A stretch of 64,000 bases of DNA, taken from Chitinophagaceae bacterium. Lineage in GTDB: Bacteria; Bacteroidota; Bacteroidia; Chitinophagales; Chitinophagaceae. The stretch lies in the NCBI GenBank assembly GCA_016721385.1, contig JADKIE010000009.1, positions 1 to 64,000 on the forward strand, written 5' to 3'. The translations under genes were made by a program, and so were the position numbers. Within the stretch, counting starts at the first letter, position 1; every line of letters begins with the position of its first letter. This document shows, piece after piece, positions 18,313 to 26,773 of the stretch. The notes below the pieces were generated by a model. That model was not told the origin of the DNA. It did no database searches and was given only the letters and a program-made list of their open reading frames with translations.

Positions 18313-18816
18313 ATGACTATTTATACCGTTAATAAAAAAAAATTTGAATTAAAAAATGTTGAAGAAACGGTTATTGGCAGCATTGAATACCAAAGTAGCA
18401 ACTTTAGTGAAGCAGTAGTATTATTAGCGGATACGTTTAATTTACAATTAATAGCTACTGGTGTTTGGGTTACTATTTTTAATGATGTGGCGGCAGAAAA
18501 AGTAATGACAAATATTAAAGTAGAAGCTGGCGGCACTATGTCTATCCGTAAATTTTATAAACGTAAAAAATATACGTTTAAGAAGTCGGCAAATTGGAAA
18601 CTAAGGTTCTCCTTATTTAATGCCGATGGAGATGAGTTATTAACGATAGTGCCAACAGTAAATTGGAAAAATGAATCGCATGACTTTAATTTACAATTGA
18701 ATGAAGATTTTGAAAATGAATGTGATGCTTTTCTTATCTTACAAGCATTACACTGTGCTAATTGTAGCCTAAGTATGATGCAGGGCGGGAGTGTACCAGC
18801 ATTAATTAGTGCATAA
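18313..18816 (+). CDS. Hypothetical protein, 167 residues
   Basis: I do not recognise a family. The protein has no signal peptide or membrane segment and looks soluble. It has mixed beta-type segments (VIGSIEYQSSNFSEAVVLLA) and a basic stretch (IRKFYKRKKYTFKK) in the middle. The only paired Cys (CANC) are near the C-terminus. It ends just before the sensor kinase gene, so it may be co-transcribed with the two-component pair. The upstream 200 nt hold no gene I can support. Confidence 0.5.
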   Translation: MTIYTVNKKKFELKNVEETVIGSIEYQSSNFSEAVVLLADTFNLQLIATGVWVTIFNDVAAEKVMTNIKVEAGGTMSIRKFYKRKKYTFKKSANWKLRFSLFNADGDELLTIVPTVNWKNESHDFNLQLNEDFENECDAFLILQALHCANCSLSMMQGGSVPALISA

Positions 18817-18832
18817 TATATTTAAACCATTT

Positions 18833-20680
18833 ATGACAATGAAAGCCTTATATGTAAAAGCTGTTTTTATAGCACTTGTGTTAATCACTTCTACCGCCTA
18901 TTCACAAAGCAATTGCAAATGCAATGTGTATGACGATTTGTTAAAGGCCGGAAAGCCTAAAGCCGAAATTTACACAGAGGTAGTAAAAGATAAAACTAAA
19001 ATATGCCAAGCAAAGGCAGTAGAGCTTAGTGCAGAGATTGCCATGTTGAAAATAGATAATTTAGACTCGGCAGAAATTTTATTAAAAAAAGCAGAAGAGC
19101 TCTATAAAAAAACTGATTGTGGAGATGGTGTTTTATGGAACACCTATAAGCAACGCTTTCAAGTATATTGGAATAAATCTGATTATCCCAATGCACAAGA
19201 GTATGCACTAAAATTTTTGCACTGTGCCGAATTGGAAAAAGATACTTATCAAGCGGCAATGGCAAATACTATGATTGCTATTACTTTTTATAGAACCAAC
19301 CAATTTGAGAAGGGGTTAAGTTTTGCTGATAAAGCGGCAGAGCTATTGCCAAGTATTAAAGAGGATAAAAAAAAGCAAAAAATACTCTACTTTTTATCTG
19401 TTCGATACATGAGTCATTATCTAAGTACAAAATCAAAATCAAGTATTGAAAAATCGTTGAAATATAATTTGCAACACCTGGCATTATCAAAACAACTAAA
19501 AGATACTATTGAGTTTTCTAGAAGTTATTTTAACCTATCCGGTACCGAAGAGGAAAGCAAAAACTGGACTAAGGCTATGGCTTATTTAGATAGTGGTTAT
19601 CTTTTTATAGATAAAACCGATTCGATTGATTTATTTGATTACCATGCAAATAAAGCCAGTTTATTAGATGAGTTAAAAAATTATAAAGAAGCAGCGCTTT
19701 ATGCAGATTCTTCACTCTTTTTTGCAAAAAAAACAGCACATATACTTACCATATCACAAAGCTATAATCTTATTTCAAAAATAGCACAAGCACAAGGAGA
19801 TTATAAAAAAGCATTGGAATACTCAAACTTTGAAAGAGTTATTCTCGACTCTATAAGCAATGTAGATAAAACAGAAGCTGTAGCAGAATTAGAAAAAAAA
19901 TATAATCAAGCAAAAAACGAAAATACCATTAAAGATTTGGATAAGAAAAAACAGTTTTATCTGTTTCTTGCCATTGCTGGTTTGCTTGCAGCAACAGCTA
20001 TTGGTTTCTTTTTACGCCAACAACAATTAAAACACAAAAAAAATATTTTAGAAACTGAGCAACGATTGAATAGGGCAAGAATGAATCCGCATTTCTTTTT
20101 TAATGCCTTAACCACATTGCAAAAATTTGCATTAAAAGAAAATGATGGACAAGCTATGGCAAGCAACCTTTCTAAGTTTAGTAATATAATGAGAGAAACG
20201 CTGGAAAGCACTTACAAAGAATATGTAACCATTGAGCAAGAAATGGAATTTTTGAACGAATATTTGGAAGTGCAAAAAATTCGCTTTCCCAAAGCATTTA
20301 CGTATGAAGTAAGTGCCGATAAAAATTTAGACATTGATGAATTACAAATACCTGCCATGATTATACAACCTTTTGTAGAAAATAGTATTGAGCATGGTTT
20401 TGCCGGGGCTGATTACCCGGGAAATGTATCAATTAAATTTGCATCGGAAAATAAAGAATTGCTAATAGAAATAAAAGACAATGGAAAAGGCCTAAATACA
20501 ACTGTAAAAGAAAATAATGAACATATTAGCCGGGCTAGCCAAATTATTAAAGACAGAATTTATTTACTAAATATTAAGCTAAAAACAAAAGCTGGCTTTA
20601 GAATAGATAATGCTGAAGGTGGTGGCGTTATAGTAAAAATACATTTACCATTACTATATAAAGAAAATAAAAAAGTATAA
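18833..20680 (+). CDS. LytS-type sensor histidine kinase with TPR-like sensor region
   Basis: This kinase has a signal peptide (to about residue 25), a Cys-rich start (CKCNVYDDLLKAGK), a long helical repeat region resembling TPRs, one transmembrane helix (FYLFLAIAGLLAATAIGFFL), a short coiled coil, then the His_kinase domain. The phospho-acceptor motif is MNPHFFFNALTTLQKF. The ATP-binding part shows FVENSIEHGF (N box) and IKDNGKGL (G box). The TPR-like part would be periplasmic and the kinase part cytoplasmic. Its partner is the LytTR regulator 76 nt downstream. The ATG at 18833 is chosen over an upstream GTG. Confidence 0.88.
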   Translation: MTMKALYVKAVFIALVLITSTAYSQSNCKCNVYDDLLKAGKPKAEIYTEVVKDKTKICQAKAVELSAEIAMLKIDNLDSAEILLKKAEELYKKTDCGDGVLWNTYKQRFQVYWNKSDYPNAQEYALKFLHCAELEKDTYQAAMANTMIAITFYRTNQFEKGLSFADKAAELLPSIKEDKKKQKILYFLSVRYMSHYLSTKSKSSIEKSLKYNLQHLALSKQLKDTIEFSRSYFNLSGTEEESKNWTKAMAYLDSGYLFIDKTDSIDLFDYHANKASLLDELKNYKEAALYADSSLFFAKKTAHILTISQSYNLISKIAQAQGDYKKALEYSNFERVILDSISNVDKTEAVAELEKKYNQAKNENTIKDLDKKKQFYLFLAIAGLLAATAIGFFLRQQQLKHKKNILETEQRLNRARMNPHFFFNALTTLQKFALKENDGQAMASNLSKFSNIMRETLESTYKEYVTIEQEMEFLNEYLEVQKIRFPKAFTYEVSADKNLDIDELQIPAMIIQPFVENSIEHGFAGADYPGNVSIKFASENKELLIEIKDNGKGLNTTVKENNEHISRASQIIKDRIYLLNIKLKTKAGFRIDNAEGGGVIVKIHLPLLYKENKKV

Positions 20681-20731
20681 ACTTTATTTTATACTTTGGG
20701 AAACAAATACACTTTAAATAATTAAAAAGCT

Positions 20732-20749
20732 AAACCCCTTTAGGGGTTT
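20732..20749 (+). promoter_or_regulatory. Perfect hairpin AAACCCC-TTTA-GGGGTTT between kinase and regulator genes
   Basis: A 7-bp perfect stem with a 4-nt loop ends 7 nt before the ATG of the response regulator. It has no T-run, so it is unlikely to be a terminator. It sits where a ribosome would load and could tune translation of the downstream gene (inference). Confidence 0.5.
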
Positions 20750-20756
20750 GGGACTA

Positions 20757-21506
20757 ATGAAAATTTTATTAATAGATAACGAACCTGAAATTAGAGCCGT
20801 GCTGAAAGAAATGGTAGAAGCATGGAGCAAAGGTATGCATAGTATTGAAGAAGCAACTGGCGTAGCAACTGGCATAGAAAAAATTAATAGTTTTAATCCT
20901 GATGTTGTTTTTTTAGATGTAGAAATGAACGATGGTACAGGCTTTGATTTATTAAGTAAATTAAGCAAACCAAGCTTTCAATTAATATTTACTACTGCCC
21001 ATAATCAATATGCTATACAAGCATTTAAGTTTAGTGCAATTGATTATTTATTAAAACCTGTGGATCCTGTAGATTTAAACACAGCCCTGCAAAAAGCATT
21101 AGAGAATATTAGCAGCAACACTTTACAACATCAACTTGCAGTGTTAATGCAACAAGTAGGTAACAAAACCGAAACAGATAAGCAAATTGTATTAAAAGAT
21201 ATTGATAAAACTTATTTTATAAAAATGAATGATATTTTGTATTGCGAAGCCGAAGGCTCTTATACAAAATTTTATATTGTAAATGCCGAGCCTATTTTCG
21301 TAAGTCGTAATTTACGTAGCTACGAAGAATTGCTAGCACCAGCAGGCTTTATACGTACACACCATAGCTGCTTGGTAAACCCTGCAAAAATAAAAGTGTA
21401 CGACCGTAAAACTGACAGTGGTACACTTATATTAGAAGGTGGACATACTATACCTGTATCGCAACGCAAAAAAGATTTTGTAATACAGTTTTTAGAAAAC
21501 AGGTAA
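20757..21506 (+). CDS. LytTR family response regulator
   Basis: This is the DNA-binding partner of the upstream LytS-type kinase. The receiver domain (residues 1-120) has the acidic pair in DNEPE, the phospho-acceptor Asp in VVFLDVEMNDGTGFDLL, the conserved Thr in IFTTAHNQ and the Lys in YLLKPVD. The LytTR domain (about 150-249) contains YCEAEGSYTKFY and FIRTHHSCLVNPAKI, typical of this beta-type DNA-binding fold. The ATG at 20757 begins MKILLIDNEPE and is preferred over an upstream TTG that lies inside the hairpin. Targets cannot be named from sequence. Confidence 0.92.
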   Translation: MKILLIDNEPEIRAVLKEMVEAWSKGMHSIEEATGVATGIEKINSFNPDVVFLDVEMNDGTGFDLLSKLSKPSFQLIFTTAHNQYAIQAFKFSAIDYLLKPVDPVDLNTALQKALENISSNTLQHQLAVLMQQVGNKTETDKQIVLKDIDKTYFIKMNDILYCEAEGSYTKFYIVNAEPIFVSRNLRSYEELLAPAGFIRTHHSCLVNPAKIKVYDRKTDSGTLILEGGHTIPVSQRKKDFVIQFLENR

Positions 21507-21508
21507 GC

Positions 21509-21937
21509 TTATTTTTTGGGATTTAAATTTACTATTGCAGCACCTACATAACAACCACCATCTTTTTGCATCTCCATTAGTAATTTGTCTGTTAATGCTT
21601 TTTTATCTGCAGTAGTTTCATTAGCATGTTTTTTATCAAAGTCTTGCAAGCATTTAAATACGCTTGAATTTTTATCTCCAATAGTTTTTAATTGGTCTGC
21701 AAATGCTTTTGCATCTTCTGGTGTAAATTTTGCCATGCCCGCCATCATTGCTTCTTGTGGCTTTGCAGCAGTTGATACTTCTTTCATTAATTTCTTTGCA
21801 TCTGCACTTAAGTTGTTTTGAAAACTATCAAAACAATCACACATTGCATTTGCTAACTCTGGTGCTTTATTATCGGCACTGCCTTTACATGAAGAAAGAA
21901 GAATAACTACAACTGAAATTTTTAATAAACGTTTCAT
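21509..21937 (-). CDS. Small secreted lipoprotein of unknown function
   Basis: The 142-residue protein has a lipoprotein signal ending in ILLSSC. The mature part is helical and charged, with Cys pairs near the start (MCDCFDSF) and later single Cys residues (FKCLQDF, GGCYVG) that could form disulfides. I do not recognise a named family. It is convergent with the response regulator gene, with only 2 nt between stops. A TAGTTTTG promoter-like element lies 23 nt upstream of its start. Confidence 0.6.
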   Translation of the reverse strand: MKRLLKISVVVILLSSCKGSADNKAPELANAMCDCFDSFQNNLSADAKKLMKEVSTAAKPQEAMMAGMAKFTPEDAKAFADQLKTIGDKNSSVFKCLQDFDKKHANETTADKKALTDKLLMEMQKDGGCYVGAAIVNLNPKK

Positions 21938-21959
21938 AATTAATTATTTTTTTGTTTAT

Positions 21960-21967
21960 CAAAACTA
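21960..21967 (-). promoter_or_regulatory. -7 element TAGTTTTG for the small lipoprotein gene
   Basis: Read on the minus strand, TAGTTTTG fits the Bacteroidota consensus TAnnTTTG exactly. It ends 22 nt before the ATG at 21937. No clear -33 TTG was seen. Confidence 0.5.
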
Positions 21968-22137
21968 ATCTGCACATTTTCCTTTTATTATGTGGTTTCA
22001 TAAGTGTAGCAAACTGTTTAACAACTGTTTCTTGTTTTCAAATTCTTTAAAAAGCACTTGCCAAATCATCATTGTCATTTACAAAACAAAACTTTATCCA
22101 TTTTAATATTTTATTCTCTTTACATAAATATTTAACA

Positions 22138-22334
22138 ATGGGTAAAAAAGATTTTTGGCCAAAAGAAGGCAAGCTAAAAAAAGGATTGATAATTCTTGCT
22201 ATTGTAATTTCAGGGGCACTTCTTATTACTTTGATAGAAGAAAAACAAATATTAAAGCAAAGAGGCTGCCAATTGTAATTGCATTTAGTTGTATGGGGGT
22301 ATGGTTGTATAAGCCAACAAAAAAAGCAGAATAA
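22138..22334 (+). CDS. Small two-helix membrane protein of unknown function, with a probable 1-nt deletion
   Basis: The ATG at 22138 starts MGKKDFWPKEGKLKKGLII, followed by one hydrophobic helix (LIILAIVISGALLIT). As written it stops after 46 residues. Adding one T in ACTTTGAT near 22234 gives DRRKTNIKAKRLPIVIAFSC and a second helix, ending KPTKKAE at 22334. The result is a plausible 65-residue protein with two helices and a basic loop. A strong terminator follows 41 nt later, which supports a real transcript. The repair is less certain than in the larger genes because there is no family to compare with. Confidence 0.45.
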
Positions 22335-22374
22335 ATTTGTGAAACGATTTCGATAAAAACTAATGTTAAGGTTT

Positions 22375-22401
22375 GCCACTCTTAAAAAAGAGTGGCTTTT
22401 T
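22375..22401 (+). terminator. Intrinsic terminator GCCACTCTT/AAGAGTGGC + T5
   Basis: A 9-bp perfect stem is followed directly by TTTTT. It ends the short transcript of the small membrane protein upstream and separates it from the secreted FN3 protein. Confidence 0.85.
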
Positions 22402-22487
22402 ATGTACAACTTATAATCACTTATCAAATACTTTTATTCAATTATAAATTTTACAAAATAAGCCTTACTAACACTAGTATGTTTGAC

Positions 22488-22495
22488 ATCAAAAT
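22488..22495 (+). promoter_or_regulatory. -7 element TATGTTTG for the FN3/GEVED secreted protein
   Basis: TATGTTTG is an exact match to TAnnTTTG. It lies 41 nt before the ATG at 22537, downstream of a terminator, which is the expected place for a promoter. Confidence 0.55.
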
Positions 22496-22536
22496 AATTT
22501 ATCACAAAAAAATCGTTAATCATTAAACAATTTAAA

Positions 22537-24180
22537 ATGAAAAAAACTTTCACCCTTTTATTCTTTGCTGTAATAATGCTTATGGCAAATAAAAGTACGG
22601 CACAATGCGATGCCCCTGTTAATTTGCAAAGCAGTTTTGGTAGCAATGTATCTTCATTCAACTGGGATCCTGTATCCGGAGCTACATATGCATTTCAATT
22701 AAAATTTTCGTACTCAACCAATTGGCTAACAATGGCTACTGGGCTTACATCAAATTCGTACAGCTATACAGGGCTTTTTCAAAGTGCTACTTTTAATTGG
22801 AGGGTTATTTCATACTGTAGTGCAGTGGATAGTGCTTTTAGTGCTTCACAAACTTACATAGTACCTTGTGAAGCTCCAAATACTCCCATTGCTTCTAACA
22901 TAACTGGTACAACGGCAACGGTAAGTTGGACACCGGCACCCGTAAACTCCGGACAAGCTCCAGCTTTTACCGTATCATACCGGGTTTTAGGATCAACTGG
23001 GGCATGGATACTTGCAACATCCAATACAACAGCAACCTCTGTTAACCTTTCTGGTCTGTCGTCAAATACTACTTACGAATGGTGTGTAAATAAATTATGT
23101 AGCTATTTTAATAGCAATCCTTTGATTGGACAGTTTACAACACAATATATTCCTTGCGATATACCTGTAAATTTACAATCGCTAATTTCTGCTTACAACC
23201 AGATTTATCTTAGCTGGAACAACGTAAATGGCTGGGCCAATTATTATGTGCAATATAAAAAAGTTTCGGCCACCAATTGGACTACAGTATATGTTCCAAA
23301 TAATCATGTTACACTTTCAAATTTAACAAAAGAAACCATTTATGATTGGAGAGTGATGGCCAATTGTACCAATGCTAATCAAAGTGTTTATTCTGCTGTA
23401 AAACAATTCACCACTTATTCAAATCCATGTATGGCTTATGGAAATAATGTGAATGAAGGAATTGATTATTTTAGCTTAGGTAGCATTACAAGGGTTTCGG
23501 GTAAAGAAGTTGGAGGCTACTATAAATCTAGCCTGAGTACAGATTTGGTAAAAGGTTCAACAAACAATATTGTTACTATTAGTGCTGCTTATCCTCAGGG
23601 TATTGGCTATGGAGATTATTATGCCGTGTATATTGATTATAATAAAAATGGCACATTTACTGATGCTGGTGAACAGGTAGTGGCACCATCTGTGCAAATT
23701 ATTAGTCAGTCTTCCAACTACACATCTACTTTTTCTGTTCCCAATAACGCACCTTTGGGTCTTACCAAAATGAGGGTAATATTACGCAGGCCTACATCGG
23801 CAATTGTACCATGTGCTACAGGTTTTCAGGGAGAAGTAGAAGATTATAATGTGAATATTGTTACATCTGGAAATTTTACTTTAAATAATTTAAGTGTTTC
23901 AAAAAATAATGAAGAAACTGTTGAAGAGAATAACAATGTAGTTAAAATTACCGCTTCTCCAAATCCTTCTGCTGGTGTATTTAATATTGCTATGCCTTTA
24001 GGTTTTGATGTAAATAGATATGAAGTAGTAAATGCAAACGGTAACGCTATTCAAAAAAATATGGTTAGTGCAAAATTAAATTTCCAAATAAATTTAAGTA
24101 GTCAAAGCAAAGGTATGTACCTATTAAATGTATTTGATAAAAATGGGAATAAGCAAACAGCTAAATTGGTATTACAATAA
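22537..24180 (+). CDS. Secreted protein with fibronectin III repeats, GEVED domain and T9SS sorting tail
   Basis: The 547-residue protein has a signal peptide ending STAQ, then three FN3-like repeats (about residues 24-105, 108-200 and 205-295), each starting with a Cys-containing CDAPVNLQ or CEAPNTP segment. A GEVED domain follows (about 300-445; ...FQGEVEDYNVNI), with the Asp-rich YAVYIDYNKNGTFTDAGEQV stretch. The last 80 residues (ITASPNPSAGVFNIAMPLG ... KGMYLLNVFDKNGNKQTAKLVLQ) are a type A C-terminal sorting domain, so it should be exported by the type IX system and placed on the surface or released. It has no enzymatic domain; adhesion is plausible. Own promoter and terminator frame it. 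Confidence 0.85.
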   Translation: MKKTFTLLFFAVIMLMANKSTAQCDAPVNLQSSFGSNVSSFNWDPVSGATYAFQLKFSYSTNWLTMATGLTSNSYSYTGLFQSATFNWRVISYCSAVDSAFSASQTYIVPCEAPNTPIASNITGTTATVSWTPAPVNSGQAPAFTVSYRVLGSTGAWILATSNTTATSVNLSGLSSNTTYEWCVNKLCSYFNSNPLIGQFTTQYIPCDIPVNLQSLISAYNQIYLSWNNVNGWANYYVQYKKVSATNWTTVYVPNNHVTLSNLTKETIYDWRVMANCTNANQSVYSAVKQFTTYSNPCMAYGNNVNEGIDYFSLGSITRVSGKEVGGYYKSSLSTDLVKGSTNNIVTISAAYPQGIGYGDYYAVYIDYNKNGTFTDAGEQVVAPSVQIISQSSNYTSTFSVPNNAPLGLTKMRVILRRPTSAIVPCATGFQGEVEDYNVNIVTSGNFTLNNLSVSKNNEETVEENNNVVKITASPNPSAGVFNIAMPLGFDVNRYEVVNANGNAIQKNMVSAKLNFQINLSSQSKGMYLLNVFDKNGNKQTAKLVLQ

Positions 24181-24226
24181 AAAATACTTTTAATTTACAG
24201 AGTGTAAAATCTAATCTAAAAAGTAC

Positions 24227-24258
24227 GCCGCTTTATCAATTTGATAAAGCGGCTTTTT
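24227..24258 (+). terminator. Intrinsic terminator GCCGCTTTATC/GATAAAGCGGC + T5
   Basis: An 11-bp perfect stem with a 5-nt loop is followed by TTTTT. It ends the FN3/GEVED gene 46 nt after its stop. Confidence 0.92.
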
Positions 24259-24287
24259 ATTTTATTAAATAGTTAATACATTTACAA

Positions 24288-24754
24288 ATGCAGCAACAAA
24301 AAAATTCTTTTAAAGCTCTTCAATTAATTCATAAAGCAATGCTGCTTGGGCAAATAGTAGCAGCTGTAATATTTTTAATACTTATAGCAAGCAAAATGCA
24401 GACAGCTGCTTTGCAAGATAAGGATAGACTGTTTCAAGTTGTGGCAGTAGTGTTTTCTGTAGCGGCTGTTTTAATTGGTTCTTATTTGTTTAAGAAAAAA
24501 ATTACAGGCATTAAAAATAAATTTGAAGCAAGCATTGCAGATAAATTTACGCAATACCGTACGGCATCTATAGTACAATGGGCATTGTTGGAAGGGGCAA
24601 CCTTATTTAGTTGTATTGCCTTTTTCTGGTGGGTAATTTTTCATTTTTAGCATTGGCTGGCGTATTAATTTTTTTATTTGCTATGCTAGCACCCAATAAA
24701 ACTAAAATTGCTATTCAGCTTGGTGTTGGGTTAGAAGAGTTAGAAGATCTATAA
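24288..24754 (+). CDS. Four-helix membrane protein of unknown function, with one 1-nt deletion
   Basis: The protein starts MQQQKNSFKALQLIHKAMLL and has helices around GQIVAAVIFLILIAS and LFQVVAVVFSVAAVLIGSYLF. The frame as written stops at 24648. One T added to the T-run near 24620 gives FFLVGNFSFLALAGVLIFLFAMLAP and an acidic tail LGVGLEELEDL with a stop at 24752-24754. The rebuilt protein is about 155 residues with four helices. I know similar small proteins in this order but no function. Its end overlaps the convergent gene at 24749 by 6 nt. Confidence 0.62.
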
Positions 24755-25462
24755 AGCCTCCACCACAATCTTAAATGGTGTTAAATAAATAATTTTTACA
24801 GGTATTACATCATCTATTTTTACACCTTCTTTAAAAGGAAGTTTGGCCTGAATTTTATTGGTCACAACATTTACAAAAATGCCGTGTGGCTTTATGGCAT
24901 ACACTTTTGTATCAATAGTAATTTTTTGTTTAAATGCTTTTTCGGCAACATAGTATTCAGGTATATATTTTACTTTGGTAAGTTGGGCAATTGCTTTTTC
25001 CTTATTGCCGGTATTTTCTAAAGTAAAATTTACTTGCTCGTTAAGCTCATCTTCTGTTGGTTTTATTTGCCAAGGCGAAAAATTTGTTGGCAAAAAAAGA
25101 TAACTATCAATTTCTTTTACAAAATATTTTCCATCAACTTCTTTTAAATAGCCAATAAATAAATTATTGGTTTTAGCTTTGTTAATAAGCACATCTAACG
25201 CTTCGTTGTATTTATATTGAATGTTGCATGCAATCATTTTATCGCCTCTGTCGGCTAACTTGGCAATAAAATTTACCATATCGCCAATATGAAAATGATG
25301 CTTCTTTTTTATAATTTTTTTATCAATTAACTCTTGTTGGGTTTTATCATCAATCTTTCCATTAATAGCTTTCTTTTTACCATTAACCTCGTATTCTATT
25401 AGTATATATTTTTTTTCGTGGTTAACAAACGACACTTTCCCTAAAATAATTGTATTACTCAT
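24749..25462 (-). CDS. Hypothetical protein with S1/OB-like domains
   Basis: The 237-residue protein has no signal peptide. Its first part (IILGKVSFVNHEKKYILIEY) and last part (VYAIKPHGIFVNVVTNKIQAKLPF ... DDVIPVKIIYLTPFKIVVE) have the beta pattern of OB-fold or S1-like RNA-binding domains; the phrase KPHGIFVNV resembles the GIFV strand of S1 domains. It is basic in its middle. It ends an overlapping operon with trmB, DUF5522 and an alkyltransferase-like gene, which suits a nucleic-acid-related role (inference). Confidence 0.5.
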   Translation of the reverse strand: MSNTIILGKVSFVNHEKKYILIEYEVNGKKKAINGKIDDKTQQELIDKKIIKKKHHFHIGDMVNFIAKLADRGDKMIACNIQYKYNEALDVLINKAKTNNLFIGYLKEVDGKYFVKEIDSYLFLPTNFSPWQIKPTEDELNEQVNFTLENTGNKEKAIAQLTKVKYIPEYYVAEKAFKQKITIDTKVYAIKPHGIFVNVVTNKIQAKLPFKEGVKIDDVIPVKIIYLTPFKIVVEAL

Positions 25463-25466
25463 TGTG

Positions 25467-25859
25467 TTATAAACTTAATTCATTTACAGGATCCCAAAAT
25501 CGGGTTTTAAAATCAACTACCGTATCGTTTTTTACAGCAACTCCGTCTTTTTTTAACAACTCTTCCATTTTTGTTTGTGTTTCAAAATGAAATTTTCCGG
25601 TAAGCATGCCATTTCTGTTTACTACACGTTGCGCCGGAACTTTGGGCTTTACATTATGTGCACCATTCATTGCCCAGCCAACCATACGGGCACTTAGCTT
25701 TGTACCTAAGTAACTGGCAATGGCTCCGTAAGATGTTACTCTGCCTTTTGGTATCTGGCGTACCACATCATAAACATCTGCAAAAAAACTGTATTCCTTA
25801 GCTGTTTGGGCTTTGGGTAATTCTTTTGTGGAGGAAACAGGTAATTTACTTTTCTTCAT
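25467..25859 (-). CDS. Alkyltransferase-like protein (ATL), MGMT family without the acceptor Cys
   Basis: The protein matches the DNA-binding domain of O6-alkylguanine-DNA alkyltransferases: VYDVVRQIPKGRVTSYGAIASYLG, then the helix-turn-helix RMVGWAMNGAH and the active-site loop. Where true MGMT has PCHRV, this one has PAQRV, so it cannot accept an alkyl group. That is the mark of ATL proteins, which bind O6-alkylguanine lesions and hand them to nucleotide excision repair. It is 130 residues, the usual ATL size plus a short basic N-terminus. It overlaps the DUF5522 gene by 14 nt and the next gene starts 5 nt after it. Confidence 0.88.
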   Translation of the reverse strand: MKKSKLPVSSTKELPKAQTAKEYSFFADVYDVVRQIPKGRVTSYGAIASYLGTKLSARMVGWAMNGAHNVKPKVPAQRVVNRNGMLTGKFHFETQTKMEELLKKDGVAVKNDTVVDFKTRFWDPVNELSL

Positions 25860-26040
25860 CTTCCCTTAAAGATAGTAAATAGCTGCGTTTTGGCTCGGGT
25901 ACATTTTTATAAGCGAATGGGCAGTGTAAACATCCATTGCCGCAGCAGCTACCCATTTTTATAAGATAATTAGCTGTAAAAATAACTTGGCCTAAATCGT
26001 TTATATAATAATCGTTATTTTCTTTCTGCTGATTCTTCAT
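25846..26040 (-). CDS. DUF5522 protein, Cys-rich
   Basis: The 64-residue protein has the DUF5522 pattern: YYINDLGQVIFTANYLIKMG then CCGNGCLHCPF, with four Cys and one His that probably bind a metal. The function of the family is unknown. It overlaps the end of trmB by 26 nt and the start of the ATL gene by 14 nt, so translation of these three genes is tightly linked. Confidence 0.82.
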   Translation of the reverse strand: MKNQQKENNDYYINDLGQVIFTANYLIKMGSCCGNGCLHCPFAYKNVPEPKRSYLLSLREDEEK

Positions 26041-26725
26041 TTTTTAGAATTTCTTGAAATTCGTCATCAATATCTTTTATAATTGTTGGCAATGTAAACT
26101 GTAAATAGTGTATTCGTTTGCTTTGCGCTATATCTAAACTTTCGTAATGGGTTTTTATAGTAAGCTCGGGCTTGCAATCTTTATCTGCATAAATATTATT
26201 GTTTGCTTCAATCAGATTAAGATTATAATGTTCAATTACCTTTTTTGTAAAAGCAAACAAATCGGGCGAATCGGTTTTTAAATGAACTACACCATTTGTT
26301 TTTAAAACTTGTTGATACAGACGCAAAAAACGAGGATGCGTTAAACGTTTTTTTGCTTTGGAAGTACGCAGTTGCGGATCGGGAAAAGTAATCCAAATTT
26401 CATCCACTTCGCCGGCTGCAAAATAATTAGGTAACATTTCTATTTGCGTACGTAAAAATGCAGCGTTTGGTTGATTATTTTCTAAACATTTTTTTGCACC
26501 AATGTACATGCGGTTGCCTTTAACATCTACACCAATAATATTTTTGTTTGTATGTAATTTAGAAAGGCCAACGGTGTATTCGCCACGGCCACAGGCCAAT
26601 TCTAAAATAACCGGATTAGTGTTTCCAAAAAAACTGCTCCATTTACCCTGCATATTTCCGGGGTATTCTAAAACATTTTTAAATGTTTTTATATCTGCGA
26701 AGCGTTGTAATTTTTTTTGTGCCAT
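26015..26725 (-). CDS. trmB: tRNA (guanine-N7-)-methyltransferase
   Basis: TrmB methylates G46 in the variable loop of tRNAs using S-adenosylmethionine. The Rossmann fold begins with the SAM-binding motif VILELACGRGEYTVGL. The family signature is IWITFPDPQLRTSKAKKRLTHPRFL, and TDSPDLFAFTKKVIEHY follows. The ATG at 26725 (MAQKKLQRFADIKTF) is chosen over an in-frame TTG at 26734 because the TTG lies inside the TACCTTTG promoter element. It heads an overlapping operon. It sits directly downstream of an RNA gene with tRNA-like ends on the same strand, but a terminator separates the two. Confidence 0.94.
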   Translation of the reverse strand: MAQKKLQRFADIKTFKNVLEYPGNMQGKWSSFFGNTNPVILELACGRGEYTVGLSKLHTNKNIIGVDVKGNRMYIGAKKCLENNQPNAAFLRTQIEMLPNYFAAGEVDEIWITFPDPQLRTSKAKKRLTHPRFLRLYQQVLKTNGVVHLKTDSPDLFAFTKKVIEHYNLNLIEANNNIYADKDCKPELTIKTHYESLDIAQSKRIHYLQFTLPTIIKDIDDEFQEILKNEESAERK

Positions 26726-26732
26726 TGGCGGC

Positions 26733-26740
26733 AAAGGTAA
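26733..26740 (-). promoter_or_regulatory. -7 element TACCTTTG for the trmB operon
   Basis: On the minus strand TACCTTTG matches TAnnTTTG exactly and ends 8 nt before the ATG at 26725. Transcription would start within a few bases of the start codon, giving an almost leaderless mRNA. Confidence 0.55.
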
Positions 26741-26773
26741 TGCAATGAATATTTTGTAAGAAAGAGATAAAAT

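Noticed and set aside
18147..18332. 61-residue open frame before the hypothetical gene at 18313
   Set aside because: It has no recognisable features and overlaps the next start; low-complexity AT-rich DNA gives such frames by chance.
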